Both the position numbers and the translations under genes were made by a program. Shown one piece after another: positions 26,209 to 33,947 of a stretch of DNA of 64,000 bases. Within the stretch, counting starts at the first letter, position 1, and the number at the start of each line of letters is the position of its first letter. The stretch is from Bacillota bacterium (GTDB lineage Bacteria > Bacillota > Clostridia > Christensenellales > Aristaeellaceae): positions 1 to 64,000 of the forward strand of contig JAEZQK010000090.1 in assembly GCA_023413135.1 (NCBI GenBank), in the 5' to 3' direction. A model generated the notes under the pieces. The model worked only from the letters and a program-made list of their open reading frames with translations. It was not told the DNA's origin and made no database searches.

Positions 26209-26925
26209 ATGACATACCAGGAACAAAACCAAAAACTTATTGAGTTATTCAAGCCCTGCCGTGTAACCGATGTCCGCGATGGAATGGATTGGATGGGATA
26301 CCATCACTATGGCACCGTGGACAAGAGCATCCGCCCCTTGTGGCAAACCCATGTGGTGGGCATTGCCCGCACTGCCCGTTATCTGCCCTATGAAGGCCCC
26401 GCCCCCACCGTGACAGGTGAAGCTTATACCGAATGGGCCAGCATGTATTACAAGGAAATCTGCACCGATCCGTGGATGAAGGACATTGAGCCGGGCGATT
26501 TTGTAGCGCTGGATATCGCCGGCCTGGACGTGGGCCTTCTTGGCTCCAACAATACCCTGACCGCTCTTTTGAAGGGCTGCGTAGGCTTTTTGACCAATGG
26601 CGGCGGCATCCGTGATACCGACGAAGTCATTATGCAGAAGATTCCCGTTTGGTCCAAGCATGTATCCCAGGGCATGGACCAGGCCCGCATCCGCTATCTG
26701 GAAAAGGATACCCCCATTGCCATCGGCGGCGTAGCAGTCTATCCCGGCGACGTGATCGTAGCCGACAATGACGGCGTGATCGTTGTGCCCCGCAAGGCGG
26801 CGCTGGACGTGGCCAAGTACGCCTGGCAAGAAATGAACGGCGACAAGGCGGGCCGCCAGAACCTGTACAAGAAGCTCAATTGGGAGCTGGATGATACGGT
26901 CATACCGGTGGAACCGGTAAAATAA
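26209..26925 (+). CDS. RraA-like protein (possible aldolase/decarboxylase)
   Basis: The 238-residue protein has the RraA/MenG fold signature: KPCRVTDVRDGM at the N-terminus, GLLGSNNTLTALLKGCVGFLTNGGGIRDTDEV, and GDVIVADNDGVIVVP near the C-terminus. Some members cleave 4-hydroxy-4-methyl-2-oxoglutarate or decarboxylate oxaloacetate using Mg2+ bound at the G-x-x-RD region; others are dehydratase- or regulator-like. In this operon an enzyme acting on a keto acid is the natural guess. AAGGAG (26195-26200) favours ATG 26209 over GTG 26203. First gene of the forward operon. Confidence 0.75.
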   Translation: MTYQEQNQKLIELFKPCRVTDVRDGMDWMGYHHYGTVDKSIRPLWQTHVVGIARTARYLPYEGPAPTVTGEAYTEWASMYYKEICTDPWMKDIEPGDFVALDIAGLDVGLLGSNNTLTALLKGCVGFLTNGGGIRDTDEVIMQKIPVWSKHVSQGMDQARIRYLEKDTPIAIGGVAVYPGDVIVADNDGVIVVPRKAALDVAKYAWQEMNGDKAGRQNLYKKLNWELDDTVIPVEPVK

Positions 26926-26943
26926 AATAGGAGGTATCTATCC

Positions 26944-28227
26944 ATGAAAAAGACGCTTGCCCTGCTGTTGACGCTTGTGCTGCTGCTGCCGCTGTGCACA
27001 AGCGCCCTGGCCAGCGGAACGGTGGAGATCCGTGCCGCCTGGTGGGGAGACACCAAACGCCATGAGCTGTACAACCAGATCATTGCGGAATTCATGAAGG
27101 CGAACCCCGACATCAAGGTCGTCACCGAGCCGGTGAGCTGGAATGACTACTGGGATAAGCTGTCGGTTCAGGTGGCTGGCGGCAATGCGCCCGACTTCAT
27201 CTGCATGCATCCGCAGTATGCGGCCGACTACATTGGCCGTGGGATGGTGGAGCCGCTGGATCAGTACATCAAAGACGGCGTGATCTCAACCGAAGGCTGG
27301 GCCGAGGGCACCATCAATACCGGCATTGTCAATGGCGTGAACAGCATGATGGCGATGGGTGTTACCTTCACCAGCGTGTTTGTGAACGAAGGCCTGTTTG
27401 CGGAGCTGGGCATTGAGAAGCCCGCTTTCGACTGGACCTATGATGACATGAAGGCCATCGGCCTGAAAGCTCGCGAAGCCTTCGACGCGGCCGGGAAAAG
27501 CGATGCCTGGCTGATGAACGACATGTCCAACAACATCAACTCGTTCAGGTACTTCGTGCGCCAGAACGGCCGCGAGCTGTATGACGCAGAAGGCAACATC
27601 AACTTCACCGCGGAAGACGCGGAAAAATGGTTCGCCATGTTCAAGGAATTCCGCGATCTGGGCATCATCCCCGATGCGGCGACCGCCACCGAGTACTTTA
27701 ATGCCACGCTGGAAGACAGCACCTTCTCTCGCGACATGGTGCTTTTGACCCAGGTGCCCATCAACCAGTTGAAGCTGTACTGCACCACCTTCCCGGACAA
27801 GACGGTCAGCGCCATCCGCATTCCCTCGCTTGCCGGCGGGGCAGTGGGTGAATTCCCCGAAGGCGCGCACTTTGGCATCTATGCCAAGTCCACCCCCGAA
27901 AAGAAGCTGGCCGCGGCCAAGCTGCTCAACTTCTGGGTGAATACGGAAACCTCCTTGGCCCTGTTCGGGCTTGATCAGGGCGTGCCCGGCAATCTGGCTC
28001 TGAAGGATGCCTATGCGTCCAAGCTGGACGAATACCAGCTGCAGATTCAGGATTTCGTGAATAAGCTGTCGGAGATCGCTACGCCGACCATCTACCCGCC
28101 CACCGGCGCTTCCGAGATCGACACGCTGTTCAAGAGCATCGCCGAAGCTGTGCAATTCGATGCCATGACTCCTGCCGATGCCGCCCAGGAACTCTACGCC
28201 GCGGCCGTAGCAATCCGCTCGAAGTAA
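26944..28227 (+). CDS. Sugar-type ABC transporter substrate-binding protein
   Basis: The 427-residue family-1 extracellular binding protein has a Sec signal peptide (MKKTLALLLTLVLLLPLCTS). The mature part starts VEIRAAWWGDTKRHELYNQIIAEFMKANPDIKVVTEPVSWNDYWDKL, characteristic of CUT1 carbohydrate binding proteins. A Cys in the signal region (LPLCTSALAS) makes a weak lipobox, so lipid anchoring is possible. It is 18 bp downstream of the RraA-like gene (AGGAGG upstream) and is followed by a stable hairpin and two permease genes. The ligand is unknown; the island suggests an acid sugar. Confidence 0.88.
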   Translation: MKKTLALLLTLVLLLPLCTSALASGTVEIRAAWWGDTKRHELYNQIIAEFMKANPDIKVVTEPVSWNDYWDKLSVQVAGGNAPDFICMHPQYAADYIGRGMVEPLDQYIKDGVISTEGWAEGTINTGIVNGVNSMMAMGVTFTSVFVNEGLFAELGIEKPAFDWTYDDMKAIGLKAREAFDAAGKSDAWLMNDMSNNINSFRYFVRQNGRELYDAEGNINFTAEDAEKWFAMFKEFRDLGIIPDAATATEYFNATLEDSTFSRDMVLLTQVPINQLKLYCTTFPDKTVSAIRIPSLAGGAVGEFPEGAHFGIYAKSTPEKKLAAAKLLNFWVNTETSLALFGLDQGVPGNLALKDAYASKLDEYQLQIQDFVNKLSEIATPTIYPPTGASEIDTLFKSIAEAVQFDAMTPADAAQELYAAAVAIRSK

Positions 28228-28265
28228 TAACCTTCGCCTAATGGCGTTAGACCAGCCTTTTTAAT

Positions 28266-28318
28266 CAGGGGGGAAAGCCGTACAGATGAAAGTTATGATC
28301 CGTTCGGCTTTTCCCCTG
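28266..28318 (+). terminator. Intra-operon hairpin between binding protein and permeases
   Basis: CAGGGGGGAAAGCCG (28266-28280) pairs with CGGCTTTTCCCCTG (28305-28318) across a 24-nt loop. There is no long T-run, so it probably limits read-through or protects the 3' end of the binding-protein mRNA, giving excess binding protein, as seen in many sugar ABC operons. Confidence 0.6.
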
Positions 28319-28380
28319 CTAAATTGTTCCCATTCATCCCAAGCGGTTCCGGACATTTCCTTGAAAAGGAGGCCGATGGC

Positions 28381-29286
28381 TTGAAAAGGTCCCACATGAA
28401 CAAGCCGTGGGAGGCATATGTTTTCCTGAGCCCTTGGCTGATCGGTTTATTTTGCTTCACCATCATACCGATGATTATGTCGCTGTATTTCTCGTTTACG
28501 CAGTATGACATGGCAAGCGCACCGAAGTGGATCGGCCTTACCAACTATATCGATATGGCCCGCGACCCACGGCTACTCAAAAGCCTTAAGGTTACCTTCA
28601 CGTATGTTGGGTGCAGCATTCCCTTTCAGCTTGCATTTGCGTTGCTGCTGGCCACGGTGCTGAAGAAAAACCGGCGCGGCGTGCGCTTTTACCGCGCGAT
28701 ATACTACCTCCCTTCGCTCTTTGGCGGAAGTGTTGCCGTTGCGCTTTTGTGGCGCCAGATATTTAACAAGACGGGCATCATTAACCGCTTACTGGATATA
28801 TTCGGCATTACGGGAAAAAACTGGATTGCTACACCGTCTACGGTACTTTATACGCTGGTGATACTGGCCATCTGGCAGTTTGGCTCGTCCATGGTTGTGT
28901 TCCTGGGAGGACTGAAGCAGATCCCGGCAGACTATTACGAGGCGGGCGAGATCGACGGCGCCAACAAGGTCCAGTTATTTTTCAAGATCACGCTGCCGCT
29001 GCTTACGCCGATGGTGTTTTTCAACCTGGTGATGACCATCATCAGCGCATTTCAGGCGTTCACGCCCTCGTACATCATCAGCCAGGGTACGGGCGGCCCC
29101 ATGGATTCCACGATGTTTTACACGCTGTACTTATATATCAAAGGCTTCCGGCAGTTTAACATGGGCTATGCTTCCGCCATGGCCTGGGTATTGCTTGTGA
29201 TTATTGCCATCGTGACCGCGCTGATGTTTGGCATTGCCAACAAGTGGGTCTATTATGACGACGTGGAAAAGGGGGGAGCGCGTTGA
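28381..29286 (+). CDS. Sugar ABC transporter permease 1 (MalF type)
   Basis: The 301-residue CUT1 permease has six predicted helices and the EAA loop (YYEAGEIDGANKVQLFFKITLPLLTP, about 195-220) that docks to the ATPase. AAAGGAGG at 28365-28372 is 8 nt before TTG 28381, so I take TTG as start (LKRSHMNKPWEAY); ATG 28396 is the alternative. It overlaps the second permease by 4 bp. No ATPase gene accompanies this transporter; CUT1 systems often share an MsmK-type ATPase encoded elsewhere. Confidence 0.88.
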   Translation: MKRSHMNKPWEAYVFLSPWLIGLFCFTIIPMIMSLYFSFTQYDMASAPKWIGLTNYIDMARDPRLLKSLKVTFTYVGCSIPFQLAFALLLATVLKKNRRGVRFYRAIYYLPSLFGGSVAVALLWRQIFNKTGIINRLLDIFGITGKNWIATPSTVLYTLVILAIWQFGSSMVVFLGGLKQIPADYYEAGEIDGANKVQLFFKITLPLLTPMVFFNLVMTIISAFQAFTPSYIISQGTGGPMDSTMFYTLYLYIKGFRQFNMGYASAMAWVLLVIIAIVTALMFGIANKWVYYDDVEKGGAR

Positions 29287-30122
29287 AACGCAGATACGTA
29301 CGTACTGTTGCGTATCACCTCCTGATCCTCCTGTGTGGCTTTGCGATGCTCTATCCCCTTTTATGGATGCTTAGTGCGTCGTTCAAGACAAACGGGGAAA
29401 TCTTTTCCGGGTCCAACTTTCTCCCACTGGCACCTACGCTGAGCAACTACATAAGTGGGCTTAAAGGCGTATCCGGCTACAGCTTTATAAGGTTCTTTGG
29501 CAACTCGTTTCTGATTGCGGGGCTTTGCATGGTTGGCAACATGCTTTCCTGCTCCATGGCGGCCTACGCCTTCTCAAAGCTGAACTTTCGGATGAAAGGC
29601 TTTTTGTTCACCATCATGATGGGAACGCTGATGCTGCCGTTCCATGTACGCCTGATTCCGCAGTATATCGTCTTCAACCAGGTCGGCTGGGTCGACACCT
29701 TTTTGCCGCTTGTCGTGCCCAAATTCTTTGCTACCGAGGGGTTCTTTGTTTTCCTGCTGACCCAGTTTATGCGAACCATCAGCAATGAGATGCTGGAAGC
29801 CCCGCGCATCGACGGCTGCAATACCTTCCACATCTATACTTATTTTATGCTCCCGCTGTCGGTGCCCGCGCTGGTGACGGTAGCCATCTTCACCTTCATC
29901 TGGACATGGAACGACTTTTTCTCGCAGATGATCTATCTGTCAGACCCGGCAAAGTTCACGGTCTCGCTGGCGCTGCGCATGTTCGTGGACGCCACGGGTC
30001 AAAGCTCCTGGGGTGCTCTATTCGCCATGTCATGCCTGTCGCTGCTGCCGCTGTTTACGCTTTTCATCGTGTTCCAGCGGTATCTGGTGGAGGGCATCAC
30101 CGCCGGCAGCCTAAAGGGATAA
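29283..30122 (+). CDS. Sugar ABC transporter permease 2 (MalG type)
   Basis: The 279-residue CUT1 permease has six helices and the EAA loop (MLEAPRIDGCNTFHIYTYFMLPLSVPAL). The start is TTG 29283, overlapping the stop of permease 1, with GGGGGGAG upstream. Partner of permease 1 in the membrane channel. Confidence 0.88.
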   Translation: MKRRYVRTVAYHLLILLCGFAMLYPLLWMLSASFKTNGEIFSGSNFLPLAPTLSNYISGLKGVSGYSFIRFFGNSFLIAGLCMVGNMLSCSMAAYAFSKLNFRMKGFLFTIMMGTLMLPFHVRLIPQYIVFNQVGWVDTFLPLVVPKFFATEGFFVFLLTQFMRTISNEMLEAPRIDGCNTFHIYTYFMLPLSVPALVTVAIFTFIWTWNDFFSQMIYLSDPAKFTVSLALRMFVDATGQSSWGALFAMSCLSLLPLFTLFIVFQRYLVEGITAGSLKG

Positions 30123-30154
30123 CCACTTAATCATCGGAAAGGAAGACGATCTTT

Positions 30155-30583
30155 ATGAGGACATATGTTGGAAGCCAATTTGGGCGCCATGTGGTGATGC
30201 ATCTTGGCAAAGGGGAACAGGTTCTGGAATCTATTCAGAGCGAGATCAAGCGCCTGAACATACGTACCGGCATTGTGACCTCCGGCATCGGTTCAGCCCG
30301 AAAGATCGTATACCACCGCATCGGAAACCTTGCGGATGATCCGCTGAACATTTTCGTCACCAAGGAAGGCCCCATGGAGATCGGCGCCATTCAAGGCATC
30401 ATCATAGACGGGGAACCCCACCTGCACATCGTTTGCTACGGCGAGGACGGGGCTTTCTCCGGCCACCTGGAGCCTGGCTGCGAAATACAGTACCTGGCGG
30501 AGATCAGCATCATTGAGCTTACCGACGCGGACCTAACCCGCAGGATCGATGAATTCGGCATCTCCTATATCGATAAGCGTTAA
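30155..30583 (+). CDS. PPC (DUF296) domain protein
   Basis: A 142-residue single-domain protein of the plants-and-prokaryotes-conserved family. Visible: a start resembling GRHVVMHLGKGEQVLESIQ, the TGIVTSGIGSARK segment, and a conserved HLHIVCYGEDGAFSGHL with three histidines that could bind a metal. In plants this domain follows AT-hooks; bacterial single-domain members are trimeric and their function is not established. Its position inside a catabolic operon, between the importer and enzyme genes, suggests a ligand- or metal-binding metabolic role rather than a chromatin role. Confidence 0.75.
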   Translation: MRTYVGSQFGRHVVMHLGKGEQVLESIQSEIKRLNIRTGIVTSGIGSARKIVYHRIGNLADDPLNIFVTKEGPMEIGAIQGIIIDGEPHLHIVCYGEDGAFSGHLEPGCEIQYLAEISIIELTDADLTRRIDEFGISYIDKR

Positions 30584-30588
30584 AAAGT

Positions 30589-31371
30589 ATGAAATTCGGC
30601 TGTGTGACGACGGTGGCGGATTATCCGCTGATGATCGAGGCTGGGTTTGATTACGTGGAGCTTTCCGGGCGCAACGTGTGTGCCATGGATCATGCAGCGT
30701 TTGAAGCCCTTCGCCGCATGATTGGGGTTGGCGGGCTTCCCTGCCTGGGCTTCAATGCCTATTGCCCGCCGGAAGTGCGCATTGCGGGGCCGGGGTTTTC
30801 AGCGTATAAAGCACGGGAATACGCTCTGCGGTGTTTAGAGCGGGCTGCGGCTTTGAATGTGCAGGCGGTGGGTGTGGGTTCGCCCATGTCCCGGAACCTG
30901 CCCGAAGGGTTCGATCAAATTCTTGCCTTGCGGCAGGCGGAAGAGTTCTTTGCCACAACGGCGGAGGTCTTCTCCACCCAGAACATCTATGTCTGCGTGG
31001 AAGCACTTGGGCCCTGCTACAGCAATTTTATCAACCGCTTGGAGGAAGCCCAGCGCATCATACGGTCGGTGAACATGGAAAACCTGAAGCTCGTCCTGGA
31101 CTTTTATAACATGGAGCACAGCGGGGAGGCGGACATTCCGCTTTCCCCTTTCGTAAGCGATATTGTACACGCCCATATATCCGATGATGCGGGAAGCCCT
31201 AAAAAACGCTGGTTTTTAAAGCCGGAAAAACGTGATATGCACATCGCGCGCATAAAAAGGCTGTACGCGGCGGGGTATCTGGGCGTTGTCACGCTGGAAA
31301 CCGACCTTCCGGCGGATTTAAATGAAGCTGCGCAATCCCTTTGCATCCTGAGGGATGCAGTTCTTGCATAA
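30589..31371 (+). CDS. Sugar phosphate isomerase/epimerase family protein (TIM barrel)
   Basis: The 260-residue protein belongs to the AP-endonuclease-2-like TIM-barrel family (hydroxypyruvate isomerase, tagatose/xylose epimerase relatives). Features: FDYVELSGRNV, AVGVGSPMSRNLPEGFDQ, VCVEALGPCYSNFINRLEEA (metal Glu), LVLDFYNMEHSGE, IVHAHISDDAG (metal His) and VTLETDLP, which supply the usual metal ligands. It would isomerise or epimerise a keto sugar or keto acid. It starts 5 bp after the PPC gene; only a weak ribosome site is visible, so coupling is likely. Confidence 0.78.
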   Translation: MKFGCVTTVADYPLMIEAGFDYVELSGRNVCAMDHAAFEALRRMIGVGGLPCLGFNAYCPPEVRIAGPGFSAYKAREYALRCLERAAALNVQAVGVGSPMSRNLPEGFDQILALRQAEEFFATTAEVFSTQNIYVCVEALGPCYSNFINRLEEAQRIIRSVNMENLKLVLDFYNMEHSGEADIPLSPFVSDIVHAHISDDAGSPKKRWFLKPEKRDMHIARIKRLYAAGYLGVVTLETDLPADLNEAAQSLCILRDAVLA

Positions 31372-31411
31372 TAACGATTTCTACCGACCCGACCATAAGG
31401 AGGAAAAAAGT

Positions 31412-32350
31412 ATGGCACCCAAATCGCAGCGGAAAATCATTGTCAGCGCGGCCGTTACCGGCGGCGTGCATACCCCCAGCATGTCCAAATACCTTCCACG
31501 CAACCCAGATATGATCGTGGAGGATGCGGTGAATGCCGCCAAGGCCGGCGCAGCCGTGGTGCATATCCACGCCCGCATGCAGGACGGCAAGCCCACCGCC
31601 GATTATGACACGTTTGAGTACATTCTCTCCCGCATCAAAAAGCAAAGCGACGTGGTCATCGGCATCACCACCGGCGGCGCCCAGGGCATGACGGTGGAGG
31701 AGCGGTTCGCCGTGATCCCACATTTCAGCCCGGAAATCGCCTCCGCCAACGGCGGAACCATCAACTTCTGTTTTTCCCGCCTGGCCGACGAGATCGGCAC
31801 GTTCGAATACGAGTGGGAGAAACCCTTTATCGAGCGTACCTGGGATAACCTGTTCAAGAACACGTTCAGGGACATTGAGTACTGCATCAACATGATGAAT
31901 GAATGCGACACCCGCCCGGAGTTTGAGCTGTTCGATTACGGCCAACTGGCGAATTTGCATCACTTTGTGCAAAAGGGCATTGTACGCAAGCCCATCTATT
32001 TACAGTTCGTGCCCGGTATCATGGGCGCTATGCCCATCAGCAACGAGGGCATGCTGTTCATTATCGACCAGGCGAAAAAAATGTTCGGGCCGGATGTACA
32101 GTACTGCACCGTGGCTCCCGGAAGGCGCATGTTCCGCCTGGCGACCATGATGGCGCTAAATGGTGGCAACGTGCGGGTGGGGATGGAAGACGGTCTTTAT
32201 ATCAAGCCCAACGGCGAGCTGGCCAAGTCCAGTGCCGAGCAGGTCCAGAAGATCGTACGCATTTTGAATGAATTGGACTTTGAAATCGCCAAGCCCGACG
32301 ACGCCCGGGAGCAGTTGCAGTTAAAGGGCCGCGACAAGGTGAACTTCTAA
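31412..32350 (+). CDS. BKACE-family beta-keto acid cleavage enzyme
   Basis: The 312-residue Zn2+-dependent enzyme belongs to the DUF849/Kce family, which condenses a beta-keto acid with acetyl-CoA and splits it to acetoacetate plus a new CoA ester. Diagnostic pieces: KIIVSAAVTGGVHTPSMS, AGAAVVHIHARMQDGKP (zinc His-x-His at about 50-52), ANGGTINF, and VRVGMEDGLYI (substrate-binding Glu). The natural substrate differs among subfamilies and depends on residues I cannot classify here. AAGGAGG lies 8 nt before ATG 31412. The thiolase follows 10 bp later, fitting use of the acetoacetate product. Confidence 0.88.
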   Translation: MAPKSQRKIIVSAAVTGGVHTPSMSKYLPRNPDMIVEDAVNAAKAGAAVVHIHARMQDGKPTADYDTFEYILSRIKKQSDVVIGITTGGAQGMTVEERFAVIPHFSPEIASANGGTINFCFSRLADEIGTFEYEWEKPFIERTWDNLFKNTFRDIEYCINMMNECDTRPEFELFDYGQLANLHHFVQKGIVRKPIYLQFVPGIMGAMPISNEGMLFIIDQAKKMFGPDVQYCTVAPGRRMFRLATMMALNGGNVRVGMEDGLYIKPNGELAKSSAEQVQKIVRILNELDFEIAKPDDAREQLQLKGRDKVNF

Positions 32351-32360
32351 GGAGGCAGGC

Positions 32361-33548
32361 ATGTTTCAAAAGTCGGTAATCGTATCCATGGCCCGCACCG
32401 CCATCGGCGGTTTTGGGGGCTCATTAAAAAGCAAAACGGCCATAGAGCTGGGCGCCATCGCCGCAAAGGCGGCAATGGCGCGGTCCCAGGTGCCCGCGGC
32501 AGCAGTGGATGAGGTAGTTTTCGGCTGTGTAGGGCAGTATGGTTTGAACGCCTTTCTCTCCCGGCTGGTAGGGCTTAACGCCGGTGTGCCGGAAACGGCT
32601 TCCGCCCAGACGGTGAACAGGATGTGCGCCTCCGGATTGCAGGCAATCGTCACGGCTTCCCAGTTGATCGAATCCGGCGATGCCGAGGTTACATTGGCCG
32701 GTGGCGCGGAAAGCATGTCCAACTACCCCTATACCTTGCAGGATGCCCGCTGGGGCATGCGCATGGGCGTGGGGGAATTGGCGATGCTGGATGCGCTGAC
32801 CACCGCGTTGTGCGAACCCACTTCCGGCGAGAAGGTGCATATCGCCATCACTGCCGAGAACATCGCGCAAAAGTACGGGTTGACAAGGCAAGATCTGGAC
32901 GCGTATGCTCTTCACGGCCAACAGCGTGCCAAAGCTGCTATTGCAAACGGTTTGTTCAAGGATGAAATCGTGCCCGTGGAACTCACAAACAAGGGTGAGG
33001 TCACGATTTTTGATACCGATGAGCATCCCAGGGAAACCAGCCTCGACAAGCTTGCAAAGCTCCGCCCCATCGTAAAGTCCGACGGGGTGGTCACGGCGGG
33101 CAATGCCAGCGGTATCAATGACGGGGCTGCCGCCATGGTGATCGTTTCCCGCGACAAAGCCTCGGAACTGGGCGTGAAACCCCTGGCCCGGGTAGTGGAT
33201 TTCGCCTGCGCGGGCGTAGATCCCAAGTATATGGGCCTTGGCCCTGTGGATTCTACCCGCAAGCTGCTGAAAAAAACCGGCCTGTCCCTCTCCGACATCG
33301 GCCTTGTGGAACTGAACGAAGCCTTTGCCGCCCAGGCGGTGGGCTGCATCAAGGAACTCGGCCTTGATCCCGATATCGTCAACGTCAATGGCTCCGGTAT
33401 CGCTCTGGGGCACCCCATTGGTGCAACGGGCGCCATCATCTCCATCAAGCTCATCTCAGAAATGCGCCGCCGCAACATCCGTTACGGCCTTGCAACCCTT
33501 TGCATCGGCGGCGGCCAAGGCATGAGCGTGGTGTTTGAGGCGCTGTAG
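32361..33548 (+). CDS. Acetyl-CoA acetyltransferase (thiolase)
   Basis: The 395-residue thiolase has the acyl-accepting Cys89 in NRMCASGLQAI, the Asn/His pair (NEAFAAQA, GHPIGATGA) and the second active-site Cys in LCIGGGQGMSVVFEA. It interconverts two acetyl-CoA and acetoacetyl-CoA, or cleaves a longer 3-ketoacyl-CoA. Next to BKACE it may supply or recover acetyl-CoA. It is directly followed by the double-hairpin repeat E, which begins at the stop codon and could end transcription here. Confidence 0.92.
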   Translation: MFQKSVIVSMARTAIGGFGGSLKSKTAIELGAIAAKAAMARSQVPAAAVDEVVFGCVGQYGLNAFLSRLVGLNAGVPETASAQTVNRMCASGLQAIVTASQLIESGDAEVTLAGGAESMSNYPYTLQDARWGMRMGVGELAMLDALTTALCEPTSGEKVHIAITAENIAQKYGLTRQDLDAYALHGQQRAKAAIANGLFKDEIVPVELTNKGEVTIFDTDEHPRETSLDKLAKLRPIVKSDGVVTAGNASGINDGAAAMVIVSRDKASELGVKPLARVVDFACAGVDPKYMGLGPVDSTRKLLKKTGLSLSDIGLVELNEAFAAQAVGCIKELGLDPDIVNVNGSGIALGHPIGATGAIISIKLISEMRRRNIRYGLATLCIGGGQGMSVVFEAL

Positions 33549-33610
33549 GGGAGGCGCTGCCTCCCCTAACCCCTCTGCTCAAGGGATTTATCCCTTGAGA
33601 ATCCCTATCT
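33547..33610 (+). repeat. Double-hairpin repeat E, copy 1
   Basis: AGGGGAGGC/GCCTCCCCT followed by CTCAAGGGAT/ATCCCTTGAG, ending ATCCCTAT. In reverse complement it aligns along its length with copies at 41229-41289 and 45245-45304. It starts at the thiolase stop and probably works as a terminator. Confidence 0.75.
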
Positions 33611-33731
33611 ATGGGTAAAAATAATGCCTTCACGATCACCCAACCCAGCCGGGGGCGATTATTATACTATTCTAAAACATAAATGCACCGAAGAACACCG
33701 GCACATAGAATACACGTAAATTCCGCCCGCT

Positions 33732-33803
33732 GTCATCCCTCGCTGCGCGAAGGATCTTACAGCAGCATGAAAATCCAAGATCCTTCGCTGCGCTCAGGAT
33801 GAC
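33732..33803. repeat. Inverted repeat (GTCATCC...GGATGAC)
   Basis: GTCATCCCTCGCTGCGCGAA continuing to GGATCTT pairs, with a few mismatches, with AAGATCCTTCGCTGCGCTCA continuing to GGATGAC. A long imperfect palindrome of the kind scattered in clostridial genomes. Only one copy was found in this window. It lies in the 400-bp gap 33549-33947. Confidence 0.6.
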
Positions 33804-33843
33804 GGTCTGCGGGGTTGGATTCGCCTTCAGAGCTCATCGCCAT

Positions 33844-33870
33844 CGCTGCATTAATGTTTAAAATTAGTAT
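33844..33870. repeat. Remnant of repeat A end
   Basis: CGCTGCATTAATGTTTAAAATTAGTAT resembles the right end of repeat A (GACGCAATAATGTTTTACATTAGTAT at 122-146). No matching left end is present, so it is a solo end. Confidence 0.5.
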
Positions 33871-33947
33871 TAATCACCCGCTTTTGCTGGGTATTCTACC
33901 TTCAGGATAAAGAGAAACAACAGAGCTACCCAAAGGAGTGACTCCCT

